This document shows positions 16,416 to 25,370 of a stretch of DNA of 64,000 nucleotides, piece after piece. Position 1 is the first letter of the stretch. Every line of letters begins with the position of its first letter. This stretch comes from Pseudomonas putida (lineage in GTDB: Bacteria > Pseudomonadota > Gammaproteobacteria > Pseudomonadales > Pseudomonadaceae). The position numbers and the translations under genes are program-made. The DNA is taken from assembly GCF_028682455.1 (NCBI RefSeq), contig NZ_JANHLD010000006.1, positions 1 to 64,000 of the forward strand, in the 5' to 3' direction. The notes under the pieces were generated by a model. That model ran no database searches. It had not been told where the DNA came from and saw nothing but the letters and a program-made list of their open reading frames with translations.

Positions 16416-16832
16416 ATGGTTCCAATACCTGCACCACCGCCTGATGTCGCCCAAGACCTGGTGCCTGCCTGCATGGTGCAGGCCGCCCGGGATTACAGCC
16501 TGCCATTGCGCGGCCTAATCGCTGTATGGCTGACCGAGAGCGGCAGCGGCGAACCATTGAAGAGCCTTAATAAGAACGGGACGGTCGATCACGGACCTTT
16601 TCAAATCAACACGGTTTGGGCAAACCGACTGCAAAGCGAGTTCGGCGTAGCCCCTGAGCTCATCACAAGTGATTTCTGCTGGGCGGCTAGGGCCGGCGCT
16701 TACATCCTTCGGTATGAGATCAACCAAGCCGGCGGGAGCTTCTGGGATGGCGTAGGCCATTACCACTCAAGAACTCCCAAATACAAATACCCCTATATAC
16801 AGCGCGTATATAACAACTCATTGCGATTCTAG
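16416..16832 (+). CDS. Lytic transglycosylase (VirB1/SLT-like)
   Basis: 138 residues. Motifs of the soluble lytic transglycosylase fold: LTESGSG with the catalytic Glu near residue 41, DHGPFQIN near 59-66, and YHSRTP near 115. Such enzymes cut peptidoglycan to make room for a secretion channel. No signal peptide or membrane anchor is visible; the N-terminus is MVPIPAPPPD. Export would have to be unconventional, or the true start differs. First gene of the DotM-DotL operon, nine bases before the next gene. Confidence 0.8.
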   Translation: MVPIPAPPPDVAQDLVPACMVQAARDYSLPLRGLIAVWLTESGSGEPLKSLNKNGTVDHGPFQINTVWANRLQSEFGVAPELITSDFCWAARAGAYILRYEINQAGGSFWDGVGHYHSRTPKYKYPYIQRVYNNSLRF

Positions 16833-16840
16833 GAGGAACT

Positions 16841-17974
16841 ATGGCGCGCAATAACCAAGTCGAATCGGACGGCATGTGGGCAGTGTGGCTGCTCATGATC
16901 GCAGTTCCTGTGGTATTCGGCTGGATGTGTTGGCACCGTTGGCATGGCACCATTAGCTATTGGGGTTTGAAATGGGCTTGGTACCAATTGGGCGTGTTCG
17001 ACTGGTCATTTATGCCAGATCAGATTCGCCAATGGCGATACGAAGCGGCCCAACTTGCGATGAACCCCTCGCAAGTAAAATTCGCCGACTTGCTACGCCT
17101 ACTCAATATTTCAGGCTACTTTTTCATTTTCGTCCCTATCTTGTTGGCACTGCGTGGATTCCGCGCGGCGCATCGCCATCCAGCCAACAAAACTCGCCGC
17201 GTTATCACTGTAGAAACACTCCCGTGGGTCATGTCTAACCATTCGCCGGCAATCATTCCATCATTGTATTACGGTGATCCGCATACACTGCTTCTGAATG
17301 AAGACCCTCCTGAACACAGAAGTGCGATACACCCAGAAGAATGGGCTTTGCAACATGGCCTCATCGTCAACCGTAGGCTTGATCGCGAGCGTTGCCGGGA
17401 ATTATTGGTCAAGGACTTGGGCAGTCCTATCAAAAACTTGAATGAGCTGAGTTTTACTGAACGAGCACTATTCGCCGTCTTTGGAGCCCGGCTGTTATCG
17501 GATGGTCGCGATATGAAGAAAGCCCAGGAGCTGCTGGACGCTCTCAATCGTTCTTGTCACCACAACACTCACGAAGGGAAAAAAGGCTATCCCGACCTGA
17601 GCTTGGCCGAGAATGCCTTCAAGAAATACGCCGCGCACCCAGAGGCTCAAGCCTGGCTGAATAAACACCCCTATCCCAGAACGATGCTGTACGCCATGCA
17701 TCAACAAGCTAGTAACTTGGGGAAACTGCCATCGTCACAGTTTCGTTGGCTGAAAGGTATGGACCGTCCCTTGTTCTACGCCCTGAATTTAGGAAAGCGT
17801 AAAGCTCCGCTTATGGAAGCTGGGGCAGTCTATACGCAAACCCACTGGGAAAGTTTTGCCGATGACACAGGTTATAGGCTAACCGAGCCATTTATCGAAG
17901 ATGCAATCGACGGGGTTGAAAATTACTTGGCCAAGCTTGGTCTCGTCGACCCGAATACAGGAGATAGCCAATGA
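16841..17974 (+). CDS. dotM: DotM/IcmP (IncI1 TrbA-like) coupling-complex protein
   Basis: 377 residues with an AGGAGG site at the start. Transmembrane helices at about residues 13-31 (WAVWLLMIAVPVVFGWMCW) and 88-107 (LLNISGYFFIFVPILLALRG), followed by a large cytoplasmic domain (EEWALQHGLI, LSFTERALFAVFGARLL), as in DotM/IcmP. In Legionella DotM forms the type IV coupling complex with DotL and DotN. Its stop overlaps the following gene (ATGA). The order DotM, DsbC-like protein, DotL equals IncI1 trbA-trbB-trbC, apart from an inserted primase gene. Confidence 0.85.
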   Translation: MARNNQVESDGMWAVWLLMIAVPVVFGWMCWHRWHGTISYWGLKWAWYQLGVFDWSFMPDQIRQWRYEAAQLAMNPSQVKFADLLRLLNISGYFFIFVPILLALRGFRAAHRHPANKTRRVITVETLPWVMSNHSPAIIPSLYYGDPHTLLLNEDPPEHRSAIHPEEWALQHGLIVNRRLDRERCRELLVKDLGSPIKNLNELSFTERALFAVFGARLLSDGRDMKKAQELLDALNRSCHHNTHEGKKGYPDLSLAENAFKKYAAHPEAQAWLNKHPYPRTMLYAMHQQASNLGKLPSSQFRWLKGMDRPLFYALNLGKRKAPLMEAGAVYTQTHWESFADDTGYRLTEPFIEDAIDGVENYLAKLGLVDPNTGDSQ

Positions 17975-18951
17975 AAAACCGAGACAAGATCCGTCAATAC
18001 GATAACACTCTCCACATTCATTTCGGCTCGACGGGTGAAGAACGGAGCGTCTCGTTGTTGCCGCTGGAGCGCGGGCTGTCGCTGAAGCGAGAGGGTAAGC
18101 AGCTCCTCGTGACGAGTGCTTTCGGTGGGAAACTGGAGCAGGTTGTTCTTGAGTCCTTTGGCACCGAACAACTGGCGACAGACGCCTTTGAGGCGCTCCA
18201 GGCAGCGATCGTCTCGCATGGGCTGCGCCGGCGCTGGTCCTCCCGGGCCAAGGGCATTGTGAAATGGGGAATCATCCCAGCTTTCGCAGTGATCTTTGCT
18301 CTCGGGCTGAACATGTTTGCGGCCAAGCTTACCGGCCTGCAGGCTCCAACCGAGGCCCAGTACGATCCAGGCAACGGCACTCAACCTCCTGCGCCGGTTT
18401 TCACACCCCAGCGCCCACAGCCGTTGCAACAGCCCGCGCCTGACCTCGCCAACATCCCAGGGCTGCCCAAGCCGGCAGACCCGAAAGTCGTCAGGGAGGC
18501 GATCAAAGCCGGGGTAGCCACGGGCAAGTACTCGGTGAAGCTCTCCGAAGGGGCAAAAGGGACTGTCTACATCTTCTCCGATCCGTCATGCCCCCACTGC
18601 CAGAAATTCGAGCCCGAGCTGGAACAGCTCGCCGCGGATCATACCGTTGAAATCTTCCCAGTATCGGTGATCGGTGGCGAGGGCTCTGCCAAGCCAATCG
18701 CGCAGATGCTTTGCGCCCCGGTCGAGCAGCGCGCATCAATGTGGAAAGCCATTGCCAAGGGGCGTCCGATTGAAGGGCCGGTTTGCGAGGAAGGTCTTAC
18801 CCATGTGAGAGCGAACGACCAGGTCTTCCGGAAACTGCAGTTCCTCGGTACTCCAACTGTGATCAACCAACAGGGCGCTCAGACGCCGCTCACTCTACCC
18901 AACCAGGCGGCAGCTATTGCCCAGTGGCTGGAACAGACCCAAGCTCAGTAG
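17971..18951 (+). CDS. TrbB-like membrane-anchored thioredoxin-fold protein (DsbC type)
   Basis: 326 residues. One transmembrane helix at about 92-112 (VKWGIIPAFAVIFALGLNMFA), a Pro/Gln-rich linker, then a thioredoxin-fold domain with CPHC near 205 and the cis-proline segment GTPTVI near 295. CPHC with this arrangement fits DsbC/DsbG-type disulfide isomerases and IncI1 TrbB, which probably assists folding of pilus or channel proteins in the periplasm. The N-terminal 90 residues are an additional cytoplasmic domain. It is translationally coupled to dotM. Confidence 0.8.
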   Translation: MKNRDKIRQYDNTLHIHFGSTGEERSVSLLPLERGLSLKREGKQLLVTSAFGGKLEQVVLESFGTEQLATDAFEALQAAIVSHGLRRRWSSRAKGIVKWGIIPAFAVIFALGLNMFAAKLTGLQAPTEAQYDPGNGTQPPAPVFTPQRPQPLQQPAPDLANIPGLPKPADPKVVREAIKAGVATGKYSVKLSEGAKGTVYIFSDPSCPHCQKFEPELEQLAADHTVEIFPVSVIGGEGSAKPIAQMLCAPVEQRASMWKAIAKGRPIEGPVCEEGLTHVRANDQVFRKLQFLGTPTVINQQGAQTPLTLPNQAAAIAQWLEQTQAQ

Positions 18952-18960
18952 GAATCGCTC

Positions 18961-20244
18961 ATGGGGAAGTACGTTAGATACAGTGACGAGTTTCTCGATC
19001 GAGTCCGTAACGAGGCGGATTTGGTTGGGTTGATCTCGCGTGACATCACACTGAAGAAATCCGGTAAAAACTTCAGTGCCTGCTGTCCGTTCCACAAGGA
19101 AAAGACGCCGTCGTTTAGTGTTTCCCCTGAGCGTAATTTCTACCGCTGCTACGGATGTTCCGCTAAGGGTGACGCGATCACGTGGATGATGGATCACCAC
19201 CACCTCCCCTTCCCTGATGCTGTTGCAGCAGTTGCCGAGTTTTCGGGAATCCAACTTCCAGAGACGAGCCAGGCTACTCCGGATGACCAAGCAAGGAATG
19301 CTGAAATGGCAGCCATGTATCGCGCCCTCAAAGACGCCTTGGCGCTCTACATGGGGGGGATACATAGGAATGTGAAAGCGTTTGGTTATCTGACCCAGCA
19401 ACGCGCACTGACGCCCGACACAATCGAAAAATATGGGTTGGGAACCGTCGGTACGGGTATTGCGGATCTTCTGCTTAAACGGCACGACCGGCAGACCCTG
19501 ATTGACTGCGGCCTTGTCTGTGAGGCTGAGGATGGCCGGATATTCGACAGATTCCGTAGCCGGATTATGATCCCTATTTACAACCAGGCAAACGCGCTTA
19601 TTGGGTTTGCAGGGCGGTCTGTAGTCGAGAAACCAGATAGAACGCCTAAATATATTAATTCGCCTGAGACGAAGCTGTTTCGGAAGGGTGAGGAGCTATA
19701 TGCCTTCCACATTGCTCGGCAATTTATTCGAGCCAGCAAGCATGCAGTAGTGGTTGAAGGGTTTTTTGATGTTATCAGTCTCCACCAGGCTGGCGAACCG
19801 CGCGCTGTTGCTCCAATGGGGACGGCTCTAACCAATACGCAAATACGTCGGCTCTTTCAGAATGCTGATACGGTTACCTTCGCCTTCGATGGCGATAAAG
19901 CAGGGCGTAATGCAGCATTGAGATCATCTGCAGTTGTTTTAGAAGAAATGCGCGACGGAACAAATGCGCAATTCCTGTTCCTGCCAGAAGGCACTGATCC
20001 GGACTGTATTATTCGAGAGCATGGTGTCGACTATTGGAAGGATATGCTGAAACAGGCACAGCCGCTCAGTCAATTCCTCACTGATTTCGTATGTCATCGC
20101 CTAGATAACAGCATTCCGGAATCCCAAGTTAAAGCAGCGGAACGAGGTCGAGCCGTAATTGCCCGTATCCACGGTGCTGCACTTTTCAAGAAAGCGCTTA
20201 GCTTGCAATTTGAGCGCGCTATTGGCATTTCCTTGAGCGCGTAG
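18961..20244 (+). CDS. DnaG-type primase, short form
   Basis: 427 residues. CHC2-type zinc ribbon (CCPFHKEKTPSF, then YRCYGCSAKGD, residues about 40-72) and a Toprim core (VEGFFDVI near 263, DGDKAGRNAA near 311). Chromosomal DnaG is near 600 residues; this protein stops after the RNA polymerase domain and lacks a typical DnaB-binding domain. It could prime the transferred strand in the recipient, as plasmid primases do. It sits inside the coupling-protein operon, between trbB-like and dotL genes, nine bases on either side. Confidence 0.85.
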   Translation: MGKYVRYSDEFLDRVRNEADLVGLISRDITLKKSGKNFSACCPFHKEKTPSFSVSPERNFYRCYGCSAKGDAITWMMDHHHLPFPDAVAAVAEFSGIQLPETSQATPDDQARNAEMAAMYRALKDALALYMGGIHRNVKAFGYLTQQRALTPDTIEKYGLGTVGTGIADLLLKRHDRQTLIDCGLVCEAEDGRIFDRFRSRIMIPIYNQANALIGFAGRSVVEKPDRTPKYINSPETKLFRKGEELYAFHIARQFIRASKHAVVVEGFFDVISLHQAGEPRAVAPMGTALTNTQIRRLFQNADTVTFAFDGDKAGRNAALRSSAVVLEEMRDGTNAQFLFLPEGTDPDCIIREHGVDYWKDMLKQAQPLSQFLTDFVCHRLDNSIPESQVKAAERGRAVIARIHGAALFKKALSLQFERAIGISLSA

Positions 20245-20253
20245 GAGACCATA

Positions 20254-22494
20254 ATGGCTATCGATTCTCAACACGAGATCCAAGCGGGACGTTTGTCCAG
20301 GGACACCCGGTCAGGCTGGACCCGATTCATGGTCTCGCTTCACCGGCCCAACAACTTTAAGCTTGCGATGCTCGCACTTATTGGACTGATGGTGTATCAA
20401 CCGGCCGCGTGGCCAGTATGGATACTCGTCATGTGCATGATGGTAATGTCATTCAACGACCAGCGATTTCGAATGCCATTGCGGATGCCTAAAGACATCG
20501 GCGGCAAAGATCGAACTGATTATTATGAGGAGCTGGTCGAGCAAAAAACCTTATGGGGCTTATTCAAAAGCTCAAGAACGTTCCGCAAGCTCTTGGCTGC
20601 AGGTGGCATTATGTACCTTGGGTATTTGCGAACGCCAAACGCAGAGGGCATTGCTCGAAGCGAGGACGAAGGTCGAGAACTTTGGCTCAATAATTCCGAT
20701 TGCCGTACGCATATGTGGATTCCAGGAACCACCGGCAGTGGCAAAAGTGAAACTCTCATGGCGTTGTTCTTCAACGCACTTTGCTGGGGATCGGGTGCTT
20801 GCTATGCCGACGGCAAAGCAGACTCTAACCTGGCGTTTTGCCTATGGTCGCTCGCCAGGCGCCTTGGCCGTGAAGACGATTTCCTAATTCTCAACTATTT
20901 GACGGGGGGTATGGACCCCTTCGACAGCATGGTGGCTCGCGAGAACGGTAAAGAATGGACCCCAGATTTTCGGGCTCAGTCGAACTCGCTGAATCCGTTC
21001 GGTGATGGTGCGGCCGACTTTTTGCTGCAGCTCCTGGCGTCGCTGTTGCCAGCGGCCAGTGGCGATGGAGCAAAGTGGCAGGAAAAAGCAATCAACATGG
21101 TCGACGCAGTGATCAGGACGCTTTGCTACAAACGAGCCAGGGGCGAAATCGAAATTTCTGTCGCCACTTTCCGCCATTATCTGGCACTCAAGAACCTGGT
21201 TGAACTTTACAAAGAGGGTCAACAGGGACTGATACCCGAGACTGCCTATCTTCCGATCAAAGCTTACTTTGAGACAGGCCTTCCTGGTTTCAACCCCGAC
21301 CTTGTGGACGATCCCTCCAAATGGGATGCCGAAGTATTTAACCAGCATGGCTATTTGACTGGTCAATTCTCCCGAATCTTCTCCATGATGATGGATACCT
21401 ATTCGCATGTATTCAGCGACAAGCATCCTGAAATCGACATGATGGATGTATTGCTCAACGATAGGCTGCTCGTGGTGATGATCCCGAGCCTGGAGAAATC
21501 GGCCTCCGAAGCGGCATCGCTGGGTAAACTCTACATCTCGTCCATCCGCTTGATGATGGCTCAAAACCTCGGCTACAAACTGGAGGGGACGAAAGAGCAG
21601 GTGTTGGATACAAAAGCGACCAATGCGCCCAACCCCTACCTCATCATCAGTGATGAGCTGGCGTACTACTTCGCGGCCGGGATCGCTGTAATGTTCGCAC
21701 AAGCTCGAAGTCTGGGCTTCATGATGGTTGCGGCAGTTCAGGACATGCAAGGTCTGAAACGTGGCGAGGCAGCTGACGAAGCCGCCTCGATGCTGGCCAA
21801 CACCAAGGTTAAGTGGGTACTCGCACTGGAAGATCCCGAGGACACCTATGACTTCATCCGCAAGGCTGGTGGTGAAGGGTATTACAGTGTCCTGGGTGGG
21901 TATGACGAAAGCTCCGGAGCCATGCAATCTTCCTTCCGCGCCCAAGCGGGGGCCAATATTGAAAAGCGCAACAAGATCGAGCTGCCTGACTTGAAAAAGC
22001 TCCAAGCGGGCGAAGGCATGGTCATCTTCAAAGATAGCGTCGTGCCGAGCTCTAGCTTCTACATCCCGGATGAGCACAAAAAAACTAGCAAACTATCTGC
22101 CCGAATTAACCGGTTCCTTCAAATTGAACGTCCGGAATATTCGAGACTGCCTCATAGCGCAGAGAAGATCAGCACCACTGATCACCATTCGGTTGACTAT
22201 ATTACGGCTCAGCTGCGCAGAGTCGAATCAGCTTACTATCCGAAACTTGATGATCCTATCCTTGATGAGGTCGTATCCACTGCGGCGCACTTGGATGGAA
22301 TTACCCGATTTGAAGTAACCCCAGAGCAGCGCGGCATCGTATTGTTCCAAGCGGCCCGCAAAGCTGTGCACGCTGCCGAAGCTCAAGGTTTGACTGGGTA
22401 TTACCATCAGGTACGTGAAGAAGACGAATTTGAGGAGTTGCTTGGTGACGAAGCGGATGATTTAGACATCCCCGAAGAAGCCTTCGACGACTAA
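20254..22494 (+). CDS. dotL: DotL/IcmO (TrbC) type IV coupling ATPase
   Basis: 746 residues. Two hydrophobic segments lie in residues 30-70 (FKLAMLALIGLMVYQPAAW, then PVWILVMCMMVMSF). The Walker A is PGTTGSGKSETL near 157-168, and a Walker B-like LIISDELAYYF occurs near 465. This is the DotL/TrbC family of coupling proteins that recruit relaxosome or effectors to a type IVB channel. The last 20 residues are strongly acidic (EEDEFEELLGDEADDLDIPEE). Start after GGAGACC; next gene nine bases on. Confidence 0.9.
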   Translation: MAIDSQHEIQAGRLSRDTRSGWTRFMVSLHRPNNFKLAMLALIGLMVYQPAAWPVWILVMCMMVMSFNDQRFRMPLRMPKDIGGKDRTDYYEELVEQKTLWGLFKSSRTFRKLLAAGGIMYLGYLRTPNAEGIARSEDEGRELWLNNSDCRTHMWIPGTTGSGKSETLMALFFNALCWGSGACYADGKADSNLAFCLWSLARRLGREDDFLILNYLTGGMDPFDSMVARENGKEWTPDFRAQSNSLNPFGDGAADFLLQLLASLLPAASGDGAKWQEKAINMVDAVIRTLCYKRARGEIEISVATFRHYLALKNLVELYKEGQQGLIPETAYLPIKAYFETGLPGFNPDLVDDPSKWDAEVFNQHGYLTGQFSRIFSMMMDTYSHVFSDKHPEIDMMDVLLNDRLLVVMIPSLEKSASEAASLGKLYISSIRLMMAQNLGYKLEGTKEQVLDTKATNAPNPYLIISDELAYYFAAGIAVMFAQARSLGFMMVAAVQDMQGLKRGEAADEAASMLANTKVKWVLALEDPEDTYDFIRKAGGEGYYSVLGGYDESSGAMQSSFRAQAGANIEKRNKIELPDLKKLQAGEGMVIFKDSVVPSSSFYIPDEHKKTSKLSARINRFLQIERPEYSRLPHSAEKISTTDHHSVDYITAQLRRVESAYYPKLDDPILDEVVSTAAHLDGITRFEVTPEQRGIVLFQAARKAVHAAEAQGLTGYYHQVREEDEFEELLGDEADDLDIPEEAFDD

Positions 22495-22503
22495 GGAGAA
22501 TAT

Positions 22504-23877
22504 ATGTCCACAGCTATCAAATTGGGGAATGACTACTGGAAACTCAAAAAAGACAATGTTGAGTTACCCGTCGTGTGGTCTGAGGATCGCGTATCTAATC
22601 ATCATGTCGGCGTGGCTGGTACTTCTGGTGCTGGTAAAACGCACTGGATCCGCGAATTCGTGACCAACATGAATGAAGATGTTGAAATTGATATCTTCGA
22701 TTATCACGGCGACATCGAGATCCCTGGTGCTGAGACCGTCATGTTCAGCGAGTCGTCGCGCTTTGGATTCAACCCGCTCATTCTGAATACTGACCCGCAT
22801 TATGGCGGTGTCCGTCGGGCAGTGAACGACGTTATCGAGTCAATCAACTCGACATCCAGAAAGCTCGGAGGCAACCAGGAAGGCGTGCTTCGCCACCTCC
22901 TTACAGACGCCTATACTGCTCGGGGAATCTTGCCTGGCGACCCGCGCACCTGGGTGCGTCGGGAAGCGACTGAGGATGAAATTCGCCACATCATTCAGAC
23001 CAAGCAGTGGAATGAGCTTCGCGGAGTCTATCCCACCCTCCCTGATGTGATTCGACTCGCGAAGCGAAAATTGCGATCACTCTGGATGGGCGTCGACGAC
23101 AGTGGCGATGGGAAGAAAGCCTTGAGTTGCTTTGAGGAATACTGCCGGTGTATGTCGGCAGTGAATAAACGCCGCACGGAGCTCGCAAAGGCAAAAGCAC
23201 GCGGCGATGATTCCGATATGGAGGTGCAGCAAAAGCGACTCAATGCAGCTAAGGACAAAGCGGAGGAGGCTCACAAGACGTTTCTGAATAATATCGAAAC
23301 CGGACATGAGTTTGAGGATGCCATCAAGTATCACAGTAAAGACGTTGTGTTGAGCGTAATTACACGCTTGGAGAATTTGCATGCAACCGGTGTATTCAAT
23401 CCCAATCCTCCTCCCTTTGGTAATGCGAGGGTTCGTCGCTACAACTTGAAACCCTTGGCTCAATCAGAAGACGAACTTAAAATGTTCGTTCGCTTTCGCC
23501 TCCGCTCAATCATCCGCGAGATGATGCAGCGGGGTGAGTCAGGTGGGAAACTTCGTCGTTTAGTAGTTCTCGATGAATCAAAAAAATTCAACGATGAAGA
23601 TGTCAGTAACCCCATAAACATCATCGTTACTGAAATGCGAAAATTCGGTTTGTCGATCCTCCTTGCTGGACAGTCCCCGGCTCATTTCAGCTCTGACTTC
23701 ATCAAAAATGCCGGCACCTTGCTGCTTTTGAACCTGGCAACTGCAGATTGGGATGAGGCCGCTCGCAAGCTCAAAATCGATGTGAAAGATCTCAAGTACC
23801 TTCGCCCCCAAACCAGCGGGGCAGTCCGTATGCTTGAGAAAGGACAAATCGCGCAGTTCAAGCAAATTCATTTCTAA
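22504..23877 (+). CDS. HerA/TraD-like P-loop ATPase
   Basis: 457 residues, soluble. Walker A AGTSGAGKTHW near 37-47, DIFDYHGDIEIPGA near 62 as in HerA-type hexameric ATPases, Walker B LVVLDESKKF near 355, then an arginine-finger-like region (ILLAGQSPAHF). A charged coiled-coil insertion occupies about 215-265 (RRTELAKAKARG, QKRLNAAKDKAEE). The family includes VirB4 and HerA DNA pumps. It directly follows dotL, so a role in transfer is likely. It is not DotB, which has a PilT-like fold. Confidence 0.75.
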   Translation: MSTAIKLGNDYWKLKKDNVELPVVWSEDRVSNHHVGVAGTSGAGKTHWIREFVTNMNEDVEIDIFDYHGDIEIPGAETVMFSESSRFGFNPLILNTDPHYGGVRRAVNDVIESINSTSRKLGGNQEGVLRHLLTDAYTARGILPGDPRTWVRREATEDEIRHIIQTKQWNELRGVYPTLPDVIRLAKRKLRSLWMGVDDSGDGKKALSCFEEYCRCMSAVNKRRTELAKAKARGDDSDMEVQQKRLNAAKDKAEEAHKTFLNNIETGHEFEDAIKYHSKDVVLSVITRLENLHATGVFNPNPPPFGNARVRRYNLKPLAQSEDELKMFVRFRLRSIIREMMQRGESGGKLRRLVVLDESKKFNDEDVSNPINIIVTEMRKFGLSILLAGQSPAHFSSDFIKNAGTLLLLNLATADWDEAARKLKIDVKDLKYLRPQTSGAVRMLEKGQIAQFKQIHF

Positions 23878-23907
23878 GCTGCCGCCGCCGGCTTGCAGAC
23901 GCTGAAC

Positions 23908-24222
23908 CTAACCGGTCAGTTGTTGCGCATTGAGGTGACGCCACAGCTCGGCCTCTATGTACTCAGCGTAGCGTTCTGCAAGCTCAGCGCAGCCATTGCG
24001 TCCAAGATCCACGGATGTGCCATCCGTATCGAACGCTTGACCAGATACCACCCTGAACTCAAGTTCGTGGTATCCCACGGCATCCCAATCACTTGACCAG
24101 GCACCAGGTTGAGGTTCAGCTGTAACCAGGTTTGTGATCTCGCACTGGATCACGCAGGCCTCGGCCTCGATATCCACCTGATACAAACCCACCTCCCAGG
24201 ACGCCTCAAAACGTCCGCTCAT
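23908..24222 (-). CDS. Small acidic protein coupled to DNA ligase gene
   Basis: 104 residues, acidic, soluble, predicted beta-rich then helical (CAELAERYAEYIEAELWRHL). Its ATG overlaps the ligase stop (ATGA), so it is translated from the same message. It converges with the HerA-like gene, leaving 30 bases between. No family recognised. Confidence 0.5.
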   Translation of the reverse strand: MSGRFEASWEVGLYQVDIEAEACVIQCEITNLVTAEPQPGAWSSDWDAVGYHELEFRVVSGQAFDTDGTSVDLGRNGCAELAERYAEYIEAELWRHLNAQQLTG

Positions 24223-25202
24223 ACCGGCTCGCTGTCGCTCTCCAGGCTTATAGCGTCGGCCGGCTTGTCATCGCGTAGCCCGACGAACACCGCGTGCCTG
24301 ACCTTGCCGGCAGGGGTAATCTCAGCGAACTTCACTTCACACACCTGGTGCGGGGCTAGCCATACAACCCCTGCGCTTTTCATTCGAGGTGGGTCGGCAA
24401 GAGAGGGGCGATCCTGCACAAGCGGTGCGAGAGCAACCCGCAGAGCTTCCAGAGTACGCCCGCTGAAGCCAGAACGAACTTTCCCTGCGTAGACCAGCTG
24501 GCCATCGTCGTCATGCAGTCCCAGCAATAGCGATCCAATGCCACCTGCAGCGCGTGTGTAACCGGCAATGACGAATTCTTGTCGACTGCCGCACTTAAGC
24601 TTCACCCAGGCGCCGTCCCGGGTGCTGCTGTAGCGGCTTCCGTCTCTCTTGCCTACGATGCCTTCAAGGTTCATCCGGCAGGCATTGGCAAGCAGTTGCA
24701 AAGGGTCTGCATCCAAGGCTGCGGAGTAGCGGACCCGCTGCAGGGCACAATGCTCGAGCAGAGCCTCGAGAACTTGCCGCCTTAGCTCAACGGCTTCACC
24801 CCGAAGATCCGCACCATTGAGGTACATTAAGTCGAAGGCGACGTAGACCAGGTCATCCGTCGCCCTTGTGGCGAACGCCGACTGCAGGGCTTGAAAGGCA
24901 GGTCGACCGTCGTCTTCCTGGATCACGACCTCGCCATCAAGCCAGGCTGAATGTACAGCCAGGCGGCGGAGGTCTTTGGCAAGCAGTGGCATGCGATCGG
25001 TCCAGTCATGACCGTTCTTGGTGAATAGCTGCACCTGGTCACCATCGATCCGGGCTAACAGACGATACCCGTCGTACTTGATCTCATACCTCCATTCTCC
25101 TTCCGGGGGGCGAGTCGTCAGCGTGACCAGGTGTGGAGCGATCCTTGCCGGATTCGGTGCCTTGGGTGGTTGCACGTTCTGCCACCTCGCTATCGGGGAC
25201 AT
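24219..25202 (-). CDS. ATP-dependent DNA ligase (LigD-ligase-domain type)
   Basis: 327 residues from the ATG preceded by TAAAGGG; an upstream in-frame TTG would add 17. Motif I YEIKYDGYRLLA contains the Lys adenylated by ATP, near residue 43. Motif III-like LDGEVVI, motif IV EGIVGKRDGSRY and motif V WVKLKC are all in order. The C-terminal OB-fold ends in a GKVRHAVFVGLRDDK segment as in LigD and LigC ligases. No Ku, polymerase or phosphoesterase domains are attached. It may seal plasmid strands after transfer or repair. Confidence 0.85.
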   Translation of the reverse strand: MSPIARWQNVQPPKAPNPARIAPHLVTLTTRPPEGEWRYEIKYDGYRLLARIDGDQVQLFTKNGHDWTDRMPLLAKDLRRLAVHSAWLDGEVVIQEDDGRPAFQALQSAFATRATDDLVYVAFDLMYLNGADLRGEAVELRRQVLEALLEHCALQRVRYSAALDADPLQLLANACRMNLEGIVGKRDGSRYSSTRDGAWVKLKCGSRQEFVIAGYTRAAGGIGSLLLGLHDDDGQLVYAGKVRSGFSGRTLEALRVALAPLVQDRPSLADPPRMKSAGVVWLAPHQVCEVKFAEITPAGKVRHAVFVGLRDDKPADAISLESDSEPV

Positions 25203-25370
25203 CCCTTTAGGGTGGAGTGCTGGACTGTCAGAAAGATCACCGCGTCCGCCCAAAGGCCTGTATGAATTCTATGTTGAAGGACTGGTAACATGTTCCTTTT
25301 GCCGCACAACTGGGTCGGGCATTTGCTGATCAGATGCGCAGGCGGCATAGAGCAAGTGTTGGAGCATTGA

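Noticed and set aside
16826..16835. Another UCUAGGAG leader before dotM
   Set aside because: TTCTAGGAGG occurs there, but it includes the stop codon of the preceding gene and no CGGCTA hairpin or TACG palindrome is present.
20884..22077. 397-codon minus-strand ORF opposite dotL
   Set aside because: Shadow of the DotL frame; DotL motifs on the plus strand explain the conservation.
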